A stretch of DNA of 5,114 nt from an uncultured Rhodospirillaceae bacterium (lineage in GTDB: Bacteria > Pseudomonadota > Alphaproteobacteria > Thalassobaculales > Thalassobaculaceae). The notes under the pieces were generated by a model. That model saw nothing but the letters and a program-made list of their open reading frames with translations. It searched no databases and was not told the DNA's origin. Where the stretch lies: positions 1-5,114 of the forward strand of contig CALAHL010000754.1 in the NCBI GenBank assembly GCA_937891725.1, in the 5' to 3' direction. Each line of letters starts with the position of its first letter. The first letter of the stretch is position 1. The translations under genes and the position numbers were made by a program. This document shows, piece after piece, positions 1-5,114 of the stretch.

Positions 1-1
1 C

Positions 2-592
2 CCGGCCGGCAAGCGCGATCCGCATATCTGGATGGATCCGGGCCTGTGGCGGGCGGCCATCACCCGCGCGGTCGAGGCCCTGAAATCCGTCGATCAGGTC
101 AACGCGCCGTTCTACGACCAGCGTCTCGATCAGTATCTGATGAAACTTGACGAGTTGGACGCCTATGCCGACAGGGTGATGACGACGATACCGGAGACCG
201 CGCGGTCGCTGGTCACGGCCCATGACGCTTTCGGCTATTTCGGACGTCGGTTCGGCCTGACGGTGTACGGCATCCAGGGGATCTCGACAGAAAGCGAGGC
301 TGGTCTGAAGGCGATCGAGGATCTGGTCAACCTGCTGGTCGCCCAGAAGATCCCGTCCGTCTTCGTTGAGACCTCGGTGACCGAGCGCCACGTGTGCGCC
401 CTCATAGAAGGCGCCGCGGCCCGGAATTGGGAGGTCCGCATCGGCGGGACCCTGTTCTCCGACGCGATGGGGGTCCGGGACACCTACGAGGGCAGCTATA
501 TCGGCATGATCGACAGCAACGTCACCACCATCGCTCGCGCACTCGGCGGAGATGCTCCCTCAGGCGGCGCGACCGGAAGGCTCGGACAATGA
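2..592 (+). CDS. troA: Mn/Zn-type ABC transporter substrate-binding protein, TroA/ZnuA family (5' partial)
   Basis: This is the periplasmic metal-binding component of an ABC importer for divalent metals (Mn2+/Zn2+, possibly Fe2+). It delivers metal to the permease encoded just downstream. The frame is open from base 2, so the start, the signal peptide and roughly the first 100 residues lie outside the window; 196 residues remain. Visible cluster A-I landmarks are DPHIWMDP at fragment residues 6-13 (ligand His8), TAHDAFGYF near residue 72 (ligand His74) and LFSDAMG near residue 151 (ligand Asp154). These match the second, third and fourth ligands of Treponema TroA; the first His would be upstream. 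PsaA-type Mn proteins have Glu at the third site, so the His here is more TroA/ZnuA-like. No His-rich loop is seen in the few residues before DPHIW. The stop overlaps the ATPase start by ATGA. The family is certain; the exact metal is not. Confidence 0.93.
   Translation, partial: PAGKRDPHIWMDPGLWRAAITRAVEALKSVDQVNAPFYDQRLDQYLMKLDELDAYADRVMTTIPETARSLVTAHDAFGYFGRRFGLTVYGIQGISTESEAGLKAIEDLVNLLVAQKIPSVFVETSVTERHVCALIEGAAARNWEVRIGGTLFSDAMGVRDTYEGSYIGMIDSNVTTIARALGGDAPSGGATGRLGQ
575..580 (+). promoter_or_regulatory. Ribosome binding site of the ABC ATPase gene
   Basis: GGAAGG lies 8 nt before the ATG at 589, inside the last codons of the binding-protein gene. It fixes the ATPase start at the ATGA overlap rather than at the upstream in-frame ATG at 394. 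Together with the 4-nt overlap it points to translational coupling. Confidence 0.7.
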
Positions 593-1377
593 TCGCACAG
601 CCACAACCTCACCGCAGCCCGATTGACCCCGCAGCACCGCTTTCGGTTCGGGATCTGACGGTCACTTATGACCGCAAGCCGGTGCTTTGGGGGCTCGACT
701 ACGACGCGCCAGCCAAGGGTCTGATCGCGGTGGTCGGCCCGAACGGGGCTGGCAAGTCGACCTTCCTGAAAGCGACCTTGGGCCTGGTCCCCTTAATCGG
801 CGGAACCGTTCGGATCTTCGGAAAACCGGTGGGCGAGATGCGCGACCGGATCGCCTATGTGCCGCAGCGGGAAAGCGTGGACTGGGAGTTCCCGGCCTCC
901 GCCCTCGACGTTGTCGCCATGGGGTTGTACGGCAAGATCGGGTGGCTTGGGCGCGTCACCGGCAAGCACAAGAAAACCGCCCTTGAACAGCTTGACCGGG
1001 TCGGCCTGGCGGATTTCGCCGACCGCCAGATCGGCCGCCTGTCGGGTGGACAGCAGCAGCGGGTTTTCCTGGCCCGCGCACTGGCCCAGGACGCCCAAGT
1101 GTATCTGATGGACGAACCGTTCGCCGGCGTCGATGCCGCGACCGAGCGGGCGATCCTGGCAACCCTCGTCGACCTTCAGAAGGCGGGACGCACGGTGATC
1201 GTTGTCCACCATGATCTCGATACGGTGGCAGAGTATTTCGACCACGCGCTGGTACTGAACGTCAGAAAAATCGGCGACGGCAGCGTCGCGGACGCCCTCT
1301 CGGCCGACATCCTGCGGCAGGCCTATGGCGGTCGCCTTGCCACCGCCCACCTCCCCGACCTCGCCCGCGCCGGCTGA
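589..1377 (+). CDS. troB: Mn/Zn-type ABC transporter ATP-binding protein (TroB/MntB/ZnuC family)
   Basis: This is the cytoplasmic ATPase that powers metal import through the two permeases encoded next; 262 residues, normal for the family. All nucleotide-binding motifs are present: Walker A GPNGAGKST (50-58), Q-loop in YVPQR (Gln93), signature LSGGQQQR (151-158), Walker B VYLMDEP with Asp175 and Glu176, D-loop near 179-182, and the H-loop His in VVHHDL (His208). The segment ESVDWEFPASALDVVAMGLYG (95-115, read as ESVDWEFP followed by a MGLYG motif at 111-115) is characteristic of manganese/zinc ABC ATPases and separates it from generic ones. The ATG at 589 is chosen because it has GGAAGG 8 nt upstream and overlaps the preceding stop (ATGA), and because homology begins soon after it. 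The frame is open further upstream to 394, but that stretch overlaps the binding-protein gene and is an Arg/His-rich shadow. The motifs do not decide between Mn and Zn. Confidence 0.96.
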   Translation: MIAQPQPHRSPIDPAAPLSVRDLTVTYDRKPVLWGLDYDAPAKGLIAVVGPNGAGKSTFLKATLGLVPLIGGTVRIFGKPVGEMRDRIAYVPQRESVDWEFPASALDVVAMGLYGKIGWLGRVTGKHKKTALEQLDRVGLADFADRQIGRLSGGQQQRVFLARALAQDAQVYLMDEPFAGVDAATERAILATLVDLQKAGRTVIVVHHDLDTVAEYFDHALVLNVRKIGDGSVADALSADILRQAYGGRLATAHLPDLARAG

Positions 1378-1383
1378 GCCGGC
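1369..1383 (+). repeat. Inverted repeat centred on the troB stop codon
   Basis: GCCGGC-TGA-GCCGGC: two copies of the self-complementary hexamer GCCGGC flank the ATPase stop codon exactly, so the site is both a direct and an inverted repeat. In mRNA it could fold as a 6-bp GC-only stem with the stop codon in the loop. It ends 2 nt before the troC ATG, where a Shine-Dalgarno would lie. A role in coupling troC translation to troB is an inference; chance in GC-rich DNA is possible. Confidence 0.45.
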
Positions 1384-1385
1384 CG

Positions 1386-2351
1386 ATGGAAAATCTTCTC
1401 GATATTCTGCTGTTCGGTGGCGGCTACAACACCCGGCTTGTGATGGTCGGCGCGGCCCTTCTGGGAGCCGCCGGTGGCATGGTCGGCAGCTTTGCGCTGC
1501 TGCGGAAACGGGCGCTGATCTCGGACGCGATCAGCCATGCGACCTTGCCCGGCGTCGCCATCGGGTTCTTGGTTGCGTTCTGGCTGACCGGGTCCGGCCG
1601 AAACCTGCCGATCATCATCGCGGGAGCAGCGCTCAGCGGGGCGCTCGGCGTGCTCGCGGTGCAGTGGATCAAAGACAACACCCGGCTCGCGGAAGACAGC
1701 GCCATCGGGACGGTGCTGAGCGGATTCTTCGCCGTCGGAATCGTCCTGTTGTCCTGGTTGCAAGGTCTGGAGATGGGCGGACGCGCCGGCTTGCAGGGGT
1801 TTCTGCTGGGTGCGGTCGCGACCATGACGGTGGCGGAGGCCGAGCTGATCGCCGGGCTTGCGCTAGCGATCGTCGTGGTCAGCCTGCTGCTGTTCAAGGA
1901 ATTCAAGCTGGTCTGCTTCGATCCGGACTACGCCGCCTCAATCGGACGGCCTGTGCGCTTTCTCGACCTCGCGATGATGGGATTGCTGCTGATCCTGGTT
2001 TCCATCGGATTGAAGGCTGTCGGCCTGATCCTGGTGATCGCGATCGTGATCATCCCGCCTGCCGCCGCGCGCTTCTGGACCGAGCGGCTGTCGGTCATGG
2101 TCACAATCGCGATCGGCATGGGCGCCGTCAGCGCCTATATCGGCGCCGGTCTGTCCGCCGCGGCCGACGACCTGCCGACCGGTGCGGTCATCGTCCTGGT
2201 GCAAGGGGCGATGTTCGCGGTCAGCCTGCTGGTCGCCCCGAACCGGGGCGCCATCGCCGCAGTGCTCCGCACCAGATCCGACCGTCGCGCCTATGCGGCA
2301 GGCACCCTCGCGGAACCCGATATGCCGGATCGCGGAAGGTATCCCGAATGA
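1386..2351 (+). CDS. troC: Mn/Zn-type ABC transporter permease (TroC family, ABC-3)
   Basis: This is one of two inner-membrane permeases of the metal importer; 321 residues. The protein is strongly hydrophobic, with about eight or nine membrane segments, roughly at 18-38, 54-69, 74-95, 106-126, 152-170, 196-225 (probably two), 237-257 and 266-284. ABC-3 family landmarks are LLRKRALISDAISHATLPG (38-56), LFKEFKLVCFDPDYA (169-183), which probably includes the loop touching the ATPase, and IPPAAARFWTERL (223-235). The last ~27 residues are hydrophilic and Arg/Pro-rich, as expected of a cytoplasmic tail. The start lies 8 nt after the troB stop, with no good Shine-Dalgarno and an inverted repeat covering the troB stop, so initiation probably relies on ribosomes finishing troB. 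The last base triplets overlap the next start by ATGA. It is called TroC rather than TroD by gene order and its longer mid-region. Confidence 0.94.
   Translation: MENLLDILLFGGGYNTRLVMVGAALLGAAGGMVGSFALLRKRALISDAISHATLPGVAIGFLVAFWLTGSGRNLPIIIAGAALSGALGVLAVQWIKDNTRLAEDSAIGTVLSGFFAVGIVLLSWLQGLEMGGRAGLQGFLLGAVATMTVAEAELIAGLALAIVVVSLLLFKEFKLVCFDPDYAASIGRPVRFLDLAMMGLLLILVSIGLKAVGLILVIAIVIIPPAAARFWTERLSVMVTIAIGMGAVSAYIGAGLSAAADDLPTGAVIVLVQGAMFAVSLLVAPNRGAIAAVLRTRSDRRAYAAGTLAEPDMPDRGRYPE
2334..2339 (+). promoter_or_regulatory. Ribosome binding site of the second permease gene
   Basis: GGAAGG lies 8 nt before the ATG at 2348, within the 3' end of troC. It sets the troD start at the ATGA overlap, although the same frame is open back to 1325. 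Motif, spacing and overlap are identical to those at the troA/troB junction. Confidence 0.7.
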
Positions 2352-3319
2352 TTTCCGTTCAGGACTTTCTGCTGATCGACGCACCGGCGATGGTGACAGG
2401 TGCCCTCGCCGCCCTTGCCTGTGCCCTGGTCGGAAATTTTCTGGTGCTTCGAAAACAGGCGCTGATCGGCGACGCGATGAGCCATGTGGTTCTGCCCGGC
2501 ATCGTGGTCGCGTTCTGGGTGACCGGCGTGATCTCGGCCGTGCCGATGCTTCTGGGCGCGCTGGTGGCAGCCCTGGTGGCTGCCGGTCTGATCGAGGCCA
2601 TTCGCAGGCTCGGGCACATGGAGCCGGGTGCCGCGATGGGCGTGGTGTTCACCGTCATGTTCGCGCTGGGCGTGGTCCTGCTGGAACGGTCGGGCGGACG
2701 GGATGTGCATCTGGATGTCCAGCACGCACTTTACGGAAACCTGGAGGGCACGTTGTGGATCGGGGCGGACGGTTGGGGCTCTCTGGTCGATCCGTCGGCG
2801 CTCGCCGAATTGCCCCGCCAACTGGTGACACTGGCCGTCATCACCGCAGTCATCGGGGCCCTGATCGTCCTGTTCTTCAAGGAATTGCGGCTGGTCACGT
2901 TCGATCCGGCGCTGGCGACCGCGCTGGGCTTTCCTGCCCATTGGGTCAATTTGGCGATGACCGTTGTGACGGCGGCGGCAGCGGTCGCGGCGTTCGAGGC
3001 GGTGGGGTCGATCCTGGTCATCGCCATGTTCATCTGCCCACCCGCTACGGCCCGTATGCTGACCGATCGGCTGACCACGCAGGTCTGGCTGTCGGCCCTG
3101 TTCGCGGTCGGCGCCGGGCTGCTGGGCTACCTGTTTGCAGCATTCGGACTGGGGTGGTTCGGAATAGACGCCTCTCTCAATGCGGCCGGCATGATCGCGG
3201 TGGTGGCGGCCTCGGGCCAAGTGCTGGCGATGCTGTTTTCTCCCCGGCACGGTGTCATCGCCCGCAGGCGCGCGATCCGGCGGTCGGCAGATGAAGCGAC
3301 CGCTCAGCGGCTCGCCTGA
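2348..3319 (+). CDS. troD: Mn/Zn-type ABC transporter permease (TroD family, ABC-3)
   Basis: This is the second inner-membrane permease of the metal importer; 323 residues, a paralogue of the preceding permease. Shared blocks include FLVLRKQALIGDAMSHVVLPG (31-51; compare the LLRKRALISDAISH block of TroC), LFFKELRLVTFDPALA (175-190) and CPPATARMLTDRL (230-242). About eight membrane segments are visible, roughly at 15-35, 46-60, 63-85, 95-113, 158-178, 197-231 (two), 246-268 and 277-298. The hydrophilic segment SGGRDVHLDVQHALYG (115-130) is typical of TroD/MntD/SitD and absent from TroC, which assigns this as the D subunit. The ATG at 2348 has GGAAGG 8 nt upstream and overlaps the troC stop. 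The C-terminus is Arg-rich and cytoplasmic. Its last 16 bp overlap the 3' end of the opposing Fe-S scaffold gene. Confidence 0.94.
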   Translation: MISVQDFLLIDAPAMVTGALAALACALVGNFLVLRKQALIGDAMSHVVLPGIVVAFWVTGVISAVPMLLGALVAALVAAGLIEAIRRLGHMEPGAAMGVVFTVMFALGVVLLERSGGRDVHLDVQHALYGNLEGTLWIGADGWGSLVDPSALAELPRQLVTLAVITAVIGALIVLFFKELRLVTFDPALATALGFPAHWVNLAMTVVTAAAAVAAFEAVGSILVIAMFICPPATARMLTDRLTTQVWLSALFAVGAGLLGYLFAAFGLGWFGIDASLNAAGMIAVVAASGQVLAMLFSPRHGVIARRRAIRRSADEATAQRLA

Positions 3320-3329
3320 AGCCCTTTTT
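3296..3329 (+). terminator. Possible weak terminator at the convergent gene ends
   Basis: GCGACCGC-TCA-GCGG-C-TCGC (3296-3315) can form an 8-bp GC-rich stem with one bulged C, covering the end of troD. Five T's follow at 3325-3329. The T-run sits about 9 nt after the stem base, further than in a canonical intrinsic terminator. A shorter alternative stem, GGCT/AGCC (3309-3312 with 3320-3323), sits right next to the T-run. It could act on the plus-strand transcript; there is no T-run on the other side for the minus strand. Confidence 0.3.
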
Positions 3330-3735
3330 CGAAAGCGCGGAAGGTCAGCAGGATCGAGGCATGGCGGTTCCGGAAGGCGCGTGCCGGCTCCAGGGCCTTG
3401 AGCTCCGCGAACCGGCCCAAGGGCGGCGGACCCTGCCGTTTCAGCATTGCCTCCAGAGCGCGTCCCGCGTCCCGGACCTCGGCAACGGTGGCCCCGACCA
3501 TGGCGGCTCCGACCACTGACGCGGAGGCGGACCCCAGCGCACAGGCGTCGACTTTTTGGCCGTAATCAACCACCACATCGCCTTCGATCCGCACGCTGAT
3601 CTCAGCGGAAGACCCGCAGGCCCGGCTATGGGCGCGGGCGGTGAACGTCGGATCGGCGACCGCATGGCCCTGGCGCGCGATCGGGTCCGCCAGATCCAAA
3701 AGCCGATCCTGATAGACCTCGTCCAGCACGGTCAT
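3304..3735 (-). CDS. IscU/NifU-N-like iron-sulfur cluster assembly scaffold protein
   Basis: Cytoplasmic Fe-S cluster scaffold-like protein of 143 residues, similar in length to IscU (~128) and SufU (~145). It opens with a LDEVYQDRLLDLADPI segment (4-19), typical of IscU/SufU N-termini. Cys40 in SRACGSSAE aligns with IscU Cys37, and Cys65 in VDACALGSASASVV aligns with Cys63. At the third ligand position, RHASILL (124-130), His125 is kept but the cysteine (IscU Cys106, HCS) is Ala126. The Asp after the first Cys-Gly (IscU Asp39) is Ser42. From memory, alphaproteobacterial relatives share this HAS form, so it is probably a subfamily trait. The start at 3735 is chosen because AAAGGG lies 8 nt upstream and family similarity begins there; the frame is open to 3798, but that stretch overlaps sufE. 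It follows sufE by 13 nt, implying cotranscription and a sulfur-acceptor role. Whether it assembles clusters itself or acts as a carrier or sulfur acceptor is open. Confidence 0.88.
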   Translation of the reverse strand: MTVLDEVYQDRLLDLADPIARQGHAVADPTFTARAHSRACGSSAEISVRIEGDVVVDYGQKVDACALGSASASVVGAAMVGATVAEVRDAGRALEAMLKRQGPPPLGRFAELKALEPARAFRNRHASILLTFRAFEKGLQASR

Positions 3736-3743
3736 AGCGGGAA

Positions 3744-3749
3744 CCCTTT
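3744..3749 (-). promoter_or_regulatory. Ribosome binding site of the Fe-S scaffold gene
   Basis: On the minus strand AAAGGG lies 8 nt before the ATG at 3735, and its first A is the last base of the sufE stop codon. This supports the shorter scaffold start and suggests translational coupling to sufE. Confidence 0.55.
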
Positions 3750-4204
3750 CAGCCGGTGGCGGCATCCACCTCGGCCTGCGCCCGGCCCTTAATCGCACCC
3801 AGCATGGCGGACAGTCCGTTTTTCCGGGTCGGAGAGAGGTGGCTGTCCAACCCGATTTTCGCGATGAAATCCGGCTCGGTCTGTATGATCTCGTCCGGCG
3901 TCCGGTCGGAATAGACCCGCAGCAGCACCGCGATGATCCCGGAGACGATGGCCGCGTCGCTGACCGCGTGAAAATGCAGCCGGTCGCCCCGTTTCTCTCC
4001 GGCCAGCCAGACCTGGCTTTGGCACCCCTTCAGCTTGAACTCGTCCCGCCGGTAGGCGTCCGGCAATTCCGGCAGCTTTCGGCCGAGATCGATCAGATAG
4101 CCGTATCGGTCATCCCAATCGTCGAAGAAACCGAACTCGTCGATCAGTTCCTCTTGCGCCTCTTCCGGGGTCGCGGTCGCGGGTTCCAAACTGTCGGTCG
4201 TCAT
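3749..4204 (-). CDS. sufE: Cysteine desulfuration protein SufE
   Basis: SufE accepts persulfide sulfur from a group II cysteine desulfurase (SufS), stimulates it, and passes the sulfur to Fe-S assembly; cytoplasmic. The 151-residue protein has the SufE fold signatures in order: FDDWDDRYGYLIDLGRKLPEL (27-47, written here as FDDWDDRYGYL plus IDLGRKLPEL), the active-site loop KGCQSQVWL with Cys61 (E. coli SufE Cys51), SDAAIVSGIIAVL (82-94), and HLSPTRKNGL near 122-131, matching the HL[ST]PSR region of known SufE. The first ~20 residues are an acidic extension compared with the 138-residue E. coli protein. The start at 4204 is supported by GGAGGG 6 nt upstream; the open frame running to 4354 overlaps the next gene and lacks similarity. 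It lies 13 nt before the scaffold gene. No sufS, sufB, sufC or sufD is in the window, so the desulfurase partner must be encoded elsewhere. Confidence 0.95.
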   Translation of the reverse strand: MTTDSLEPATATPEEAQEELIDEFGFFDDWDDRYGYLIDLGRKLPELPDAYRRDEFKLKGCQSQVWLAGEKRGDRLHFHAVSDAAIVSGIIAVLLRVYSDRTPDEIIQTEPDFIAKIGLDSHLSPTRKNGLSAMLGAIKGRAQAEVDAATG

Positions 4205-4210
4205 GCAAGT

Positions 4211-4216
4211 CCCTCC
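4211..4216 (-). promoter_or_regulatory. Ribosome binding site of sufE
   Basis: GGAGGG on the minus strand, 6 nt before the ATG at 4204, is a strong Shine-Dalgarno that fixes the sufE start. It lies in the 70-nt gap (4205-4274) behind the PLP-enzyme gene. That gap shows no convincing promoter or terminator, so sufE may be read through from upstream or use a promoter I cannot recognise. Confidence 0.75.
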
Positions 4217-4274
4217 ATCATCACCCGAACATGGGTTCCGACGCCCAGCCTGTCCAGCCTTAGACCGATCAGAC

Positions 4275-5114
4275 TCAATCCATCCGACCGCGCGCCGCCA
4301 CCGGCCAGACCGTTTCCACAACGCCGGTCTCCAGCCCGCCACGCACGCCGACATACCAGTCGTGCAGATTCACCGTCGGGTCCACATGGCCGGGGATCAG
4401 CCAGACCCGATCCCCGAGCCCAAGCCGTGCGGCGCCCTTGCCCAGCGACAGTTTGCCGTGCTCATCGGACGCTCCGACATAGTGCACGTCGGGCAACAGC
4501 CAGACACTCGGCAGCCCACTGTCGATCGCCGACGCCTTATGTCCGGCGTCCAGCACGGCGATCCCGGGGGCTGCCGCACTCATCACGGTCGAGGCCACAA
4601 ACAGCGCGTGCTCGAACTCCCCCCGCTCCGCTCCCTCGGTGTCGAGGTTCTGGGCGTAATCCGCATCCATGAAGCAGTAAGAGCCGGGCTGCAGCTCGTT
4701 CCAGAGCCCGTGGGCGGTCTCGAAGCGGAAACTGCCGGTTCCGGCGCCGCCGATGGTCCGGCAGGTCAACCCGACGGCCGAGAGCGCATCAACGGTTGCC
4801 CGCACCCGGGCGCCGGCATTCTCGATCGCCTGTCGGCGCTCCCCATGGCCCCGGATATGCTGGGCCGAGCCGTGATAGGCCTGCAGGCCGTCGAAGGTGA
4901 GATGCTCGGCGGCCTCGATCCGCTGGGCCAGCGCCACCGCCGCCTCCACGGTCGGCGCCCCGCAGCGGGCCGCGCCCACGTCGATCTCGACGAGCACGTG
5001 CAGGACCACCCCCGCCGCACGGGCCGCAAGCGCATAGCCGTCGATCTGATCCGGATGATCGGCGCAGACCCCGATCCGCGCCCGGCGCGCCAATGCGGCC
5101 AGCCGCGCGCATTT
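4275..5114 (-). CDS. DSD1/D-threonine aldolase family PLP-dependent enzyme, BhcC-like (5' partial)
   Basis: Fold-type III PLP enzyme (alanine racemase-like barrel) of the D-threonine aldolase / 3-hydroxy-D-aspartate aldolase / D-serine dehydratase group. It would cleave or dehydrate a beta-hydroxy-D-amino acid in the cytoplasm. The frame is open to the window edge, so the start and the N-terminal PLP-lysine segment are missing. The 279 residues seen are the C-terminal three quarters of a ~370-390 residue protein; a TTG at 5093 lies inside the family homology and is not the likely start. Landmarks in the fragment are VEIDVGAARCG (42-52), GLQAYHGSAQH (76-86), the phosphate-binding-type GGAGTGS (122-128), FMDADY (148-153), SDEHGKL (216-222) and PGHVDP (241-246). 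In the last, His243 and Asp245 match the divalent-metal ligands (H-x-D) of D-threonine aldolases. The C-terminal DWYVGVRGG and VWPVAARGR resemble BhcC of the beta-hydroxyaspartate cycle. No bhcA, bhcB or bhcD is visible, so the exact substrate is undetermined. Confidence 0.88.
   Translation of the reverse strand, partial: KCARLAALARRARIGVCADHPDQIDGYALAARAAGVVLHVLVEIDVGAARCGAPTVEAAVALAQRIEAAEHLTFDGLQAYHGSAQHIRGHGERRQAIENAGARVRATVDALSAVGLTCRTIGGAGTGSFRFETAHGLWNELQPGSYCFMDADYAQNLDTEGAERGEFEHALFVASTVMSAAAPGIAVLDAGHKASAIDSGLPSVWLLPDVHYVGASDEHGKLSLGKGAARLGLGDRVWLIPGHVDPTVNLHDWYVGVRGGLETGVVETVWPVAARGRMD

Noticed and set aside
793..1350. 185-residue open frame antisense to troB
   Set aside because: It lies wholly within the ATPase gene, which has every expected motif. 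No independent evidence supports expression.
1325..2347. Long open plus-strand frame running from within troB through troC into troD
   Set aside because: It is in frame with troD but overlaps troC entirely, and its translation is Arg/Gly-rich with no family pattern. The troD start at 2348 has a good ribosome binding site, so this is a GC-rich shadow and not a fusion.
2291..3250. 319-residue open frame antisense to troD
   Set aside because: It is Arg/His/Gln/Asp-rich with no recognisable motif. It mirrors the codon pattern of a clear permease gene, as GC-rich genes commonly do on the opposite strand.
4223..4238. Short inverted repeats in the sufE upstream gap (ACCC/GGGT and GAAC/GTTC)
   Set aside because: Only 4-bp arms that overlap each other, with no match to an IscR, Fur or other operator I know. 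This is at chance level for the composition.
4205..4274. Possible sufE promoter in the 70-nt gap
   Set aside because: A TTGAGT hexamer occurs on the minus strand at the start of the gap, but no plausible -10 lies at the right spacing, so no promoter is claimed.
3839..4672. 277-residue plus-strand open frame across sufE and the PLP-enzyme gene
   Set aside because: It spans two well-recognised minus-strand genes and their gap, and its translation is Pro/Arg/Ser-rich without family features. It is a shadow frame.

Overview
The window is a GC-rich, tightly packed stretch of bacterial chromosome. It most resembles an alphaproteobacterium of the Rhodospirillales/Rhodobacterales type. That placement rests on the G/C-rich third codon positions, the style of the IscU-like scaffold, and the DSD1/BhcC-like enzyme. 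It is an inference from protein appearance, not a database match. Almost every base is coding; the longest gap is about 70 nt. I see no tRNA, rRNA, CRISPR array, insertion sequence or phage gene.

Plus strand, 1-3319: a four-gene ABC-type divalent metal importer of the manganese/zinc family in troABCD order. It runs: solute-binding protein (5' end outside the window), ATPase, permease 1, permease 2. troA/troB and troC/troD overlap by 4 nt (ATGA), and both downstream starts carry the same GGAAGG-N8-ATG arrangement. troB and troC are 8 nt apart, with no clear Shine-Dalgarno before troC and a perfect inverted repeat centred on the troB stop codon. The binding protein captures metal in the periplasm, the two permeases form the membrane channel, and the ATPase powers import.

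Minus strand, 5114-3304: a DSD1/D-threonine aldolase-type PLP enzyme (5' end outside the window), then sufE, then an IscU/NifU-N-like Fe-S scaffold. sufE and the scaffold are 13 nt apart and form an evident two-gene unit for sulfur transfer and Fe-S assembly. No cysteine desulfurase lies in the window. The scaffold lacks the third conserved IscU cysteine. Its 3' end overlaps the 3' end of troD by 16 bp, so the two operons converge with no spacer.

All genes belong to known families, and I found no convincing undescribed system. The points most worth a second look are the two-cysteine scaffold paired with SufE, the stop-codon-centred inverted repeats, and the overlapping convergent ends.
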